From the NCBI RefSeq assembly GCF_014196715.1, contig NZ_JACIEF010000005.1, positions 102,476 to 166,475 on the forward strand: DNA of 64,000 nucleotides, given 5' to 3'. Origin of the DNA: Pedobacter zeae (GTDB lineage: Bacteria; Bacteroidota; Bacteroidia; Sphingobacteriales; Sphingobacteriaceae). Below the pieces are notes generated by a model. That model saw nothing but the letters and a program-made list of their open reading frames with translations, was not told where the DNA came from and searched no databases. Position 1 is the first letter of the stretch. Every line of letters begins with the position of its first letter. A program made the position numbers and the translations under genes. Below, in pieces: positions 7,866 through 15,691 of the stretch.

Positions 7866-9374
7866 TTACAACTCTGGTTTTGGAGGATCAACCGGATCTA
7901 CTGTTTTGCCGGTATTACCTAAAACGGAGTGTTTACGGCTGTAACCAAAGTAAATTACAAAGCCGATAGCCAACCATCCGAATAACCTTAACCAGTTGGT
8001 CCAGTGTAATCCCAATATCATTAAGCCGCAGGCAATTATACCAAGTATAGGCAATAATGGTACAAAAGGTGTTTTAAATTCCCGGTGCAAATTAGGATCT
8101 GTTTTTCTAAGTACGATTACTGCCGCGCAAACTAAAATAAAGGCGAATAAGGTACCTATAGAAGTCATATCACCCACAACATCACCCGGAACAAAAGCCG
8201 CAAACAATGCACAGATTACGAAAATAATCATATTGGCTTTGTAAGGTGTTTTAAATTTAGGGTGAAGATCGCTGAAAATTCTTGGTAATAAACCATCTTT
8301 ACTCATAGAGTAGAAAACGCGGCTTTGACCTAGCAACATCACCAGGATTACTGATGAGAACCCTGCCAAAATCGCCACGGTTACCAATTTGGCAAGCCAG
8401 CCATATCCAGGCATATAATCGATAATAGCCGCTACAACTGATGCTTCACCACCTTTGGTTCTGAAGAACTCTACTGGTGCCATACCTGTTAAAACATGGG
8501 CAAACAGAATGTATAAAACGGTACATACGGCTAACGAACCCAGGATACCGATAGGCATTGCTGTTTTAGGATTTTTGGTTTCCTGAGCAGCGGTACTCAC
8601 GGCATCAAAGCCGATAAAAGCAAAGAACACTGTACCGGCAGCACCCACTATACCCCAAAAACCACCAAAATTATGGGTTAATCCTTCTTTATCAACATAT
8701 TTTGTTGCTTCAGGGATATATGGTGTATGGTTAACCGGATTGATGAACGACCAGCCAAAAGCAATGATCAACAATACGATGGCCACTTTGGTAATTACAA
8801 TCAGTCCGTTTACGAAAGCAGATTCCTGTGTACCTTTGATCAATAAAAGACTTAATAAAAAGATAATTAATAAGGCAGGCAGGTTCATGATACCATGCAC
8901 GCCACCTTCACTCTGGAAAGGAGAGTGGCACCATTCGTAGGGTATGGGGCTCATGTGTAATACTTCGGTGAGCAATTTGTTAAGATACTCACTCCAGGCA
9001 ATCCCAACTGTAGCGGCACCTACCGCATATTCCAAAACAAGATCCCAACCAATGATCCAGGCCATAAACTCACCCATGGTGGCATAGGTGTAGGTATAGG
9101 CACTACCCGAAATAGGAATGGATGATGATAGTTCAGCATAACAAAGACCCGCAAGTGCACAACCGATGGCAGCCAGGATAAAGCCAAAAGTAACCGAAGG
9201 GCCGGCGCTCTGGGCAGCAGCATTGGCTGTACGGACAAAGAGGCCTGCGCCAATAATTGCTCCAATACCCAACGCCACTAACGAACCAGCTGAAAGGGTG
9301 CGTTTTAAGCTTTTCTCAGACTCTGACGAATCTGCCAAAAGTTGAGTAATTGATTTCTTAAGAAATAAACTCAT
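7866..9374 (-). CDS. APC-superfamily amino acid permease (cationic amino acid transporter-like)
   Basis: 502 residues and about 12-14 hydrophobic helices. The first helix has the APC signature GIGAIIGAGLFVRT, whose unwound GxG binds the substrate backbone. CYAELSSSIPISGSAYTYTYATMGE and FFAFIGFDAVSTAAQETKNP are typical of the CAT/YfnA branch with the longer C-terminal helices. It probably imports a cationic or neutral amino acid across the inner membrane. It is flanked by hairpins on both sides, so it is likely monocistronic. A near-consensus TATATTTA lies about 30 bases upstream of the ATG. Confidence 0.9.
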   Translation of the reverse strand: MSLFLKKSITQLLADSSESEKSLKRTLSAGSLVALGIGAIIGAGLFVRTANAAAQSAGPSVTFGFILAAIGCALAGLCYAELSSSIPISGSAYTYTYATMGEFMAWIIGWDLVLEYAVGAATVGIAWSEYLNKLLTEVLHMSPIPYEWCHSPFQSEGGVHGIMNLPALLIIFLLSLLLIKGTQESAFVNGLIVITKVAIVLLIIAFGWSFINPVNHTPYIPEATKYVDKEGLTHNFGGFWGIVGAAGTVFFAFIGFDAVSTAAQETKNPKTAMPIGILGSLAVCTVLYILFAHVLTGMAPVEFFRTKGGEASVVAAIIDYMPGYGWLAKLVTVAILAGFSSVILVMLLGQSRVFYSMSKDGLLPRIFSDLHPKFKTPYKANMIIFVICALFAAFVPGDVVGDMTSIGTLFAFILVCAAVIVLRKTDPNLHREFKTPFVPLLPILGIIACGLMILGLHWTNWLRLFGWLAIGFVIYFGYSRKHSVLGNTGKTVDPVDPPKPEL

Positions 9375-9449
9375 AAAAGTTAGTTAATGGTTTGATTTAT
9401 TTGTTAAATATAAATTTCTGGCCCAAACCTAAATAAAAATTACCATAAT

Positions 9450-9482
9450 GTAAAAGGGATTTTGGTTAAAAATCCCTTTTAC
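9450..9482 (-). terminator. Terminator-like palindrome after hppA
   Basis: A perfect 14-bp stem (GTAAAAGGGATTTT at 9450-9463, its complement at 9469-9482) with a 5-nt loop lies 26 bases past the hppA stop. There is no extra T-run outside the stem, so it may work in either direction or only weakly. Confidence 0.6.
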
Positions 9483-9508
9483 ACGTTATTATATCAGCTA
9501 CTTTACAA

Positions 9509-11755
9509 CTAATGGCTCAATGTATCGACTTTATTGATCAAAGTATCGGTTTTTATGTTGCCCAAACCATCTGTTTTTTGCTCAATCCTGATTTCTTTCC
9601 GAACTTCCAGTTTATGTTCACCTGCAATTGCTTTAACTGCGATGTAAGGAGCAATAACCAGCGAAACAATCGACATTAATTTGATCAAAATGTTCATTGA
9701 AGGGCCTGAAGTATCTTTAAAAGGATCTCCAACGGTATCTCCGGTAACCGAAGCCTTGTGTGGTTCTGATTTTTTGTAGTACATCTCTCCGTTGATCATC
9801 ACACCCTGCTCAAAAGATTTTTTAGCATTATCCCAGGCACCGCCGGCATTACTCTGGAATATCCCCATCAATACTCCGGTAACCGTTACACCAGCCAATA
9901 AACCGCCCAAAACTTCCGGTCCAAAAGTAAAGCCCACAATTACCGGGGTAATTAAGGCAATAGCTCCCGGCATCATCATTTCGCGGATAGAGGCTTTGGT
10001 TGAAATGGCTACACATTTTTCATATTCGGGTTTAGCTTTATATTCCATAATACCTGCAATTTCCCTGAACTGGCGGCGTACTTCCTGCACCATATCCATT
10101 GCAGCTTTACCAACCGCCTGGATACATAAAGCAGAGAAAATAAAAGGAATCATTCCGCCGACAAACAAACCCGCTAAAACGGGTGCTTTATAAATATCAA
10201 TGGCTGTAATGCCTGCAATGCCAACAAAAGCAGCAAATAATGCTAAAGAGGTTAAAGCAGCTGAGGCAATGGCAAAACCTTTACCTGTTGCTGCGGTTGT
10301 GTTACCCACGGCATCTAAATTGTCGGTGCGCTCACGTACTTCTGGCGGTAATTGGCTCATTTCGGCAATGCCGCCCGCATTATCGGCAATCGGTCCGAAT
10401 GCATCAATGGCCAATTGCATAGCTGTGGTGGCCATCATTCCGGCGGCGGCAATGGCTACACCATACAAACCCGCGAAATGATAGGAAGCCATAATCCCAC
10501 CGGCCAGAACCAAAATCGGGATTACGGTAGATTTCATACCCACAGATAAACCTGCGATAATATTGGTGGCATGACCGGTTGAAGATTGTTGAATGATTGA
10601 ATTTACAGGTCCTTTGCCCATTGCAGTAAAATACTCGGTTATAATACTCATAATGGTACCGACTACTAAACCAACAATAATCGCATAAAATACATTAATG
10701 CTCGAGAATTCATAGCCGCGGAGGTTAAGGGTTTCAGGGAGCATCCATTTCACAATAAAGAATGAAGCCACGGCCGTGATCACGATAGACGACCAGTTTC
10801 CGAGGTTCAGTGCATTTTGAACATTCGATTTTTCATCTTTAATGGTTACAAACCAGGTACCTATAATCGAAAAGATAATACCCAGTCCGCAGATTACCAT
10901 GGGCAGAAGGATGGGAGACATCCCTCCAAAATTATCTTTCACATCAATTTCCTGTCCTAAAACCATGGTAGCCAAAATGGTGGCCACGTACGAACCAAAT
11001 AAATCGGCTCCCATACCGGCAACATCACCCACGTTGTCGCCTACGTTATCGGCAATGGTTGCAGGGTTACGCACATCGTCTTCAGGTATTCCGGCTTCTA
11101 CCTTACCCACTAAATCGGCACCAACATCGGCAGCTTTAGTGTAAATACCGCCGCCAACACGGGCAAATAAGGCGATAGATTCGGCACCTAAAGAAAAGCC
11201 GGTTAAAACTTCTATTGCGGTTTTCATTTCAACGCTGTTAACCGAAACCACGTTGAAATGCTTAAGAAATACAATAAATAAGCCCCCTAAGCCTAAAACG
11301 GCCAGTCCGGCAACGCCCAAACCCATTACAGAACCCCCGGTAAATGATACTTTTAATGCTTGCTTTAAGCTGGTTCTGGCCGCTTGTGTGGTTCTAACAT
11401 TGGCTTTCGTGGCCGATTTCATGCCGATATAGCCTGCAGTTGCCGAAAATACCGCTCCGATAATGAAGGAAATGGAGATAATCCAGCTCGAATGCATCGG
11501 CACGCCTTTAATTTCGGTAACGGTGCCTGAGTAGGCCAGTAGCGCAGCCGTAAAAACGGCAAAAATGCTTAATACCCTCCATTCTGCTTTTAAAAAGGCC
11601 ATGGCACCATCTGCAATGTAGCCCGCAAGTTCCTGCATGTTTTTATCACCCGCATCCTGCTTGTTTATCCAGGCGCTTTTAATCATCATAACGATTATTC
11701 CAACAAGGCCTAGCGCCGGGATACAGTAAATTAAATTGTTTTGTAAAAAATCCAT
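9509..11755 (-). CDS. hppA: Membrane-bound ion-pumping pyrophosphatase
   Basis: 748-residue inner-membrane pump that couples pyrophosphate hydrolysis to H+ or Na+ export. About 16 hydrophobic helices are visible. The substrate site is present: DVGADLVGKVE, then GIPEDDVRNPATIADNVGD and GDVAGMGADLFGSY, plus the second acidic set DAFGPIADNAGGIAEM. The segment GNTTAATGKG has Ala where K+-independent enzymes carry Lys, so this should be a K+-dependent type. That class includes both Na+ and H+ pumps, and I cannot separate them by eye. The C-terminus has an unusual charged tail of about 35 residues after the last helix. A single gene, with hairpin downstream. Confidence 0.95.
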   Translation of the reverse strand: MDFLQNNLIYCIPALGLVGIIVMMIKSAWINKQDAGDKNMQELAGYIADGAMAFLKAEWRVLSIFAVFTAALLAYSGTVTEIKGVPMHSSWIISISFIIGAVFSATAGYIGMKSATKANVRTTQAARTSLKQALKVSFTGGSVMGLGVAGLAVLGLGGLFIVFLKHFNVVSVNSVEMKTAIEVLTGFSLGAESIALFARVGGGIYTKAADVGADLVGKVEAGIPEDDVRNPATIADNVGDNVGDVAGMGADLFGSYVATILATMVLGQEIDVKDNFGGMSPILLPMVICGLGIIFSIIGTWFVTIKDEKSNVQNALNLGNWSSIVITAVASFFIVKWMLPETLNLRGYEFSSINVFYAIIVGLVVGTIMSIITEYFTAMGKGPVNSIIQQSSTGHATNIIAGLSVGMKSTVIPILVLAGGIMASYHFAGLYGVAIAAAGMMATTAMQLAIDAFGPIADNAGGIAEMSQLPPEVRERTDNLDAVGNTTAATGKGFAIASAALTSLALFAAFVGIAGITAIDIYKAPVLAGLFVGGMIPFIFSALCIQAVGKAAMDMVQEVRRQFREIAGIMEYKAKPEYEKCVAISTKASIREMMMPGAIALITPVIVGFTFGPEVLGGLLAGVTVTGVLMGIFQSNAGGAWDNAKKSFEQGVMINGEMYYKKSEPHKASVTGDTVGDPFKDTSGPSMNILIKLMSIVSLVIAPYIAVKAIAGEHKLEVRKEIRIEQKTDGLGNIKTDTLINKVDTLSH

Positions 11756-11792
11756 AGTGAATAATTGGTTTATATTTGGTTAGTTGTTATTA

Positions 11793-11816
11793 GTTAACTG
11801 TTAAATCGGTTAATTT
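11793..11816. repeat. Dispersed TTAA-rich repeat (family C), copy 2
   Basis: GTTAACTGTTAAATCGGTTA occurs upstream of hppA and resembles the copies at 1186-1218 and 59825-59848. Confidence 0.5.
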
Positions 11817-12006
11817 GTTTAAACCATGCTAGGCACCCCGCTCCAAATGCCTGCTTATATCTAGCAAGATAATAAATATTCTTCTTGTGATTAAAAATTT
11901 CGCCATCGCGGCCAATAAAATTTTGCTCAACTAAAATAATACAGGCGAAGCACACCTATTTTCTTTTTTTTAAATAAATTAGCCACAAACTAAACCAAAC
12001 CAAAAA

Positions 12007-13443
12007 ATGAAAATTGAAAAAGAAGAAGGATCTTCTAAGAGAAAATTAAGCCTTTTTGATGCCACAATGTTGGTAATGGGCTCAATGATCGGAAGCGGTA
12101 TCTTTATTGTAAGTGCCGATATCATGAGAAATTTAGGCTCTGGTTACTGGTTGATTGTGGTATGGTTAATAACCGGGGTAATGACCGTTGCCGCTGCAAT
12201 TTCTTATGGAGAGCTTTCTTCTATGTTTCCTAAAGCAGGTGGACAATACACTTACCTGAAAGAGATTTTTGGTAAAATGATGGGTTTTCTTTATGGCTGG
12301 GGACTGTTCACAGTAATTCAAACAGGTACGATCGCGGCTGTTGCTGTTGCATTTGGTAAATTTACAGCCTATTTGGTACCGGCTTTAAATGATGCTGCCC
12401 CGATTTTTCAGAGTGGCAGTTATAAAATCACCTGGATACAGATTTTAGCTATCGCTGTTATCCTGCTTTTAACCTATATTAATACCAAAGGGGTTGAAGG
12501 CGGAAAAATTTTGCAGAATATTTTTACAGGATCCAAAATTGTTGCTTTAATCGGATTAATTGTATTAGGCTTTCTTCTGGTTAAAAACAGTTTCTGGACT
12601 GAAAATATGGGCTTTGGATGGCACGCTTTCAATAACCTGAAAACAGATCCCAGCGGAAATTTCCTTAAATCGGGATGGGAATCCATCTCAGGAATGACCA
12701 TAGTTGGCGGCATAGCAGCGGCAATGGTAGGCTCCGTATTTTCAAGTGTGGCCTGGGAGAACGTAACCTTTGTTTCGGGAGAGATCGAAAACCCGAGGAA
12801 AAATGTAGTCCGCTCCATGGTTTTGGGTACCACTGCAGTAATGATCCTTTATTTATTGGTGAACTTTGTATACCTCAATACCCTAAGCCGTGATAGCATT
12901 GGCTTTGCCTTAAACGACCGGGTAGCCGTAGTAGCGTCAGAGCAGATTTTTGGAAGCGGAATCGGTACCATTGTAATTGCTGTGCTCGTGATGATTTCTA
13001 CTTTTGGTTGCGTTAACGGAATCGTCCTGGCCGGCGCAAGGGTTTTTCAGAGTATGGCAGAAGACGGAATGTTTTTTAAAGCTGCGCTTAAAAACAATAA
13101 AAATGGAGTTCCTGAAAAATCACTCTGGATGCAGGGGATATGGGCTTCTGTTTTATGTTTAAGCGGACAGTATGGAAATCTTCTGGATATGATATCCTTT
13201 GTAATTGTACTCTTTTATATGATTACCGTGTTTGGCGTTATTTATTTGCGGATAAAAAAACCTAATGCCGACAGGCCATATAGAACCTGGTTATATCCGG
13301 TTACTCCGATTATTTATTTATTAATTGGCGCCGCATTTTGCGCTTTGTTGCTCGTTTACAAGCAGCAATATACCTGGCCGGGACTGGTGATTGTTTTGCT
13401 GGGAGTGCCGGTTTACTTTTTTATTAATAAAAAAGAACAGTAG
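12007..13443 (+). CDS. APC-superfamily amino acid permease (LAT/YjeM-like)
   Basis: 478 residues with about 12 helices. The first-helix motif MGSMIGSGIFIV is the APC backbone-binding GSGIF, followed by SYGELSSMFPKAGGQYTYLKE. WENVTFVSGEIENPRKNVVRSMVLG matches the amphipathic loop of LAT-type exchangers. It differs clearly from the CAT-like permease at 7866-9374: no extra C-terminal helices, different substrate-loop sequence. It should carry amino acids across the inner membrane; specificity is unknown. Divergent from hppA across a 250-base gap with one copy of a dispersed TTAA repeat. Confidence 0.9.
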   Translation: MKIEKEEGSSKRKLSLFDATMLVMGSMIGSGIFIVSADIMRNLGSGYWLIVVWLITGVMTVAAAISYGELSSMFPKAGGQYTYLKEIFGKMMGFLYGWGLFTVIQTGTIAAVAVAFGKFTAYLVPALNDAAPIFQSGSYKITWIQILAIAVILLLTYINTKGVEGGKILQNIFTGSKIVALIGLIVLGFLLVKNSFWTENMGFGWHAFNNLKTDPSGNFLKSGWESISGMTIVGGIAAAMVGSVFSSVAWENVTFVSGEIENPRKNVVRSMVLGTTAVMILYLLVNFVYLNTLSRDSIGFALNDRVAVVASEQIFGSGIGTIVIAVLVMISTFGCVNGIVLAGARVFQSMAEDGMFFKAALKNNKNGVPEKSLWMQGIWASVLCLSGQYGNLLDMISFVIVLFYMITVFGVIYLRIKKPNADRPYRTWLYPVTPIIYLLIGAAFCALLLVYKQQYTWPGLVIVLLGVPVYFFINKKEQ

Positions 13444-14124
13444 GATCAGGCGGATTTTAAATGGGGCTCCATGAGACCTTTAAATTAAGTCTGCGAGGCT
13501 TTTTTTATGGGCATAGCGTCTCAGGTCTGGCTCAGATCTTTTAGGTTTTATTTTGAAAAGCAGGGTTCTGTATCAATCGGTTCCGGAAGCCCCGCTGTCC
13601 GCTTTACTTCGTGCCCGCTGCCATCGGGTTTATTTTGGTTGGGTCTGTACAGTTAACCGCGTTCTTAAACCAGGAATAAGGGATACGGGCCTTTTGAAGG
13701 CCTGCATGCCCAGCTGAACGAACGGGTAGATATATGAGCTTGTGGCGGGCTAACGCTGCAATAAAATGCAGCACTTGCTTTCCTAAAAAAAAAGAATGTA
13801 GCATCCAAGCCTTTGGTAAAGAGATGCATTGCCTCTAACCGCTCCCCAAACCTATTCAAAAACCGTATCATTTTTTAGACTTAATATGCCAAAGCTGGGC
13901 ATGGGTATATGCTGTTGCAGAAAACTTTTCAACAATTTTACATTATCCAATATGGGGGTTTAAATCCTTTCTCGAGCCGTTTAATGATGCATTTCCTTTT
14001 CTTTTGATTTCCAATTGGTATTTGTTGATGGGCCCGGGATGTTACAATTGGCCTAATATTTGGTTTAACAAGCCCGGTAGCAATAGCTGCACTAATCAAA
14101 TTTTAACCTTTAAACTTTAAAACT
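13444..14124. other. 681-base non-coding gap with degenerate repeat pieces
   Basis: No convincing gene. The left half is richer in GC and contains pieces shared with other gaps: CCCGCT then TCGGGTTTATTT at 13614-13635 (compare 53908-53928), and CTGAACGAACGGGTAGATA at 13714-13732 (compare 60023-60041, 16 of 19 identical). The right half is A/T-rich and runs into the truncated tssD remnant. Confidence 0.6.
13714..13732. repeat. Dispersed 19-bp repeat (family D), copy 1
   Basis: CTGAACGAACGGGTAGATA matches 60023-60041 at 16 of 19 positions; all three differences are transitions. Confidence 0.45.
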
Positions 14125-14274
14125 ATGGCTTCCAAAGCTAGATTAAATTTTTCAGGCAAAAAGTACAACGTACTTCAGTATGCCTACGCATTAAAGCGTG
14201 ATATATGTGGAAATATCTTTTCCGGAACTCACGTTAACAGTACAATTATCAGATTTAACAAAAACCTGGGCTAA
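14125..14274 (+). pseudogene. Truncated T6SS tube protein gene (TssD/Hcp remnant)
   Basis: An ATG at 14125 opens a 49-codon frame. Its first 26 residues (MASKARLNFSG then KKYNVLQYAYALKRD) match the N-terminus of Bacteroidota TssD proteins, which read roughly MAFxAxLxFxGKxxxVLxxxYxLKRD. The match ends abruptly where VDxxGRPSSxxxGG is expected. In the next frame IYVEIS follows at once, like the (I)xxxVES strand of TssD, so a deletion of roughly 15 codons with a frameshift is the simplest reading. The remaining sequence is not TssD-like. It sits just upstream of the VgrG operon, as hcp genes often do. Confidence 0.6.
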
Positions 14275-14362
14275 TTACCCTAATGCTAATTTAATGTGTT
14301 GGGTTAAAAGGTGTTACCACTTAGCGCCTGCGATAGGCCCGGCATTGTTTTTAAATTTTAAC

Positions 14363-14935
14363 ATGCAGTTTATGCGCTCGTACTTCCGTTTTAATGTTTT
14401 TTTTGTTTTGTTATATGCCGTATCTACCTGTTTTGCAGGTTGTAATGGTAATGGCAAGGAGGAAAATAAACCAGGCAATAATAAGGCCACAGCAAAAGCA
14501 AATGTTACCGATCTGTTTCTTTCTTATACCGATTCGGCGGCAAAGCTTCCGCTAGACAGGTTTAATGAAGCGGGTATAACATCTTTGAACAAAACATTTG
14601 CAGGTAAATTACCACTAACCATATATGACGGTAAAGAACATAGGGATGATAAAAGTATCGTCATTCAACCCTATAAAAATAATGATATTGCCACTATAAG
14701 TGCCGGCATGATATTGCTGGTTCCAAAATCGATTACCGAATCTTTACGTATAGGAGATTTTACCCGCCATTTTGGAGAAATTAAGAAAGAAAAACCGTTA
14801 ATCGGCATCACAGAACAGCCACTTCCCGTTGAAATAAGTATAGATGCCCATACCTCGCTAAAATTGACTTTTAACAATAACGAAAAACTCGATCAGGCTC
14901 ATGTGACCATGGTTGAAATTTTAAAATATAGGTAA
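14363..14935 (+). CDS. Predicted periplasmic lipoprotein, candidate immunity protein of the L,D-transpeptidase effector
   Basis: About 190 residues. An upstream GTG/ATG-type extension to 14198 would read through the tssD remnant; the ATG at 14363 (or 14372) gives a proper lipoprotein signal peptide ending FAGC, followed by a polar linker (NGNGKEENKPGNNK). The mature domain is soluble, mixed alpha/beta, and not recognised. The stop is six bases before the L,D-transpeptidase-fold gene. A peptidoglycan-targeting effector needs protection in the periplasm, so a lipoprotein encoded directly beside it is a good immunity candidate. That role is inference; a plain envelope protein is possible. Confidence 0.6.
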   Translation: MQFMRSYFRFNVFFVLLYAVSTCFAGCNGNGKEENKPGNNKATAKANVTDLFLSYTDSAAKLPLDRFNEAGITSLNKTFAGKLPLTIYDGKEHRDDKSIVIQPYKNNDIATISAGMILLVPKSITESLRIGDFTRHFGEIKKEKPLIGITEQPLPVEISIDAHTSLKLTFNNNEKLDQAHVTMVEILKYR

Positions 14936-14941
14936 ACAACA

Positions 14942-15658
14942 ATGAATACGCTCGTAAAAATTAAAGAATATGATGCTCACGGTGGCCCCTCAAATATTAA
15001 AATGGGAAGTGATGGCCATTCGCAAACTTCTACAACAACCGGTAGGTTTATAATCAAAAGTATCGAAAAACACGTTAGCTATGGCCGTTATGCCATGTGG
15101 TCGGGCATTGCCTGGGGAACCGAAGTAAAAATAAGCGGCAACATCGTGATGGTGAAACAGCTTGGCAGCTGGAAAAAATTAACCGATGTAAATGCACAAT
15201 GGGGTAAATATAAAAACGATCAGAAAGGGGTTACCGATGCTGTACTTAAATACCAGCGCGATCTTTACCCCAACTCACCAATACCCACCAAATGGCTGTT
15301 CAATGATTTCGGACACATCTCGGTTAAGTATTTCAAAGACCTGAATAACGACCGGAAAATGAACGGAAAGGAATACATCATGGGCGATTTTATCCATACC
15401 ACACCGCCCGATGAAGCCGCAACCGCTGCGGGCAGGATTTTCCAGCTGGCCGAATCGCATGGTTGTATCCATGTGCGGCCAAACGATATCGATACCATGA
15501 TCGGAAATGGGTACCTTAAAAAAGGCAATACCATAGAAGTGCATCCCTACACGAAGAAGGCTATCGAGGTCTCGCCTAAAAGAAATGCAGCAGGAACGCA
15601 ATTTGAAGTGCATTTTTATCCCGGGCTTTATAAAATTGTGGTTTATAAAACAATGTAG
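14942..15658 (+). CDS. YkuD-like L,D-transpeptidase domain protein, likely T6SS cell-wall effector (Tlde1-like)
   Basis: 238 residues with no signal peptide or membrane segment. A YkuD-like core begins at TTTGRFII (about residue 31) and carries the active site: His152 in FIHTTPP and SHGCIHVRP at residues 172-180, where Cys175 is the expected nucleophile and His173 its partner. Between them DLNNDRKMNGKE resembles an EF-hand/dockerin calcium loop. Housekeeping L,D-transpeptidases are exported; this one is not, and it lies 33 bases upstream of VgrG. That fits Tlde1, the Salmonella T6SS effector family with this fold that attacks or modifies peptidoglycan in rivals. Effector role is inference; the enzyme fold is well supported. 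Confidence 0.8.
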   Translation: MNTLVKIKEYDAHGGPSNIKMGSDGHSQTSTTTGRFIIKSIEKHVSYGRYAMWSGIAWGTEVKISGNIVMVKQLGSWKKLTDVNAQWGKYKNDQKGVTDAVLKYQRDLYPNSPIPTKWLFNDFGHISVKYFKDLNNDRKMNGKEYIMGDFIHTTPPDEAATAAGRIFQLAESHGCIHVRPNDIDTMIGNGYLKKGNTIEVHPYTKKAIEVSPKRNAAGTQFEVHFYPGLYKIVVYKTM

Positions 15659-15691
15659 CCCATAACGCTACCGGTAAATGAATACTACACT

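Noticed and set aside
9792..10549. Several open frames antisense to hppA
   Set aside because: They are low-complexity, Ala/Pro/Thr-rich products of the opposite strand of a Gly/Ala-rich membrane protein; hppA has complete family motifs throughout.
13604..13871. Two overlapping minus-strand frames of 66-68 codons in the gap before the VgrG island
   Set aside because: They overlap each other in different frames, lack domain-like composition, and run through dispersed repeat pieces.
14942..15658. L,D-transpeptidase as an ordinary cell-wall cross-linking enzyme
   Set aside because: No signal peptide or membrane anchor, and its place in an operon with VgrG makes a secreted effector more likely; kept as the alternative.
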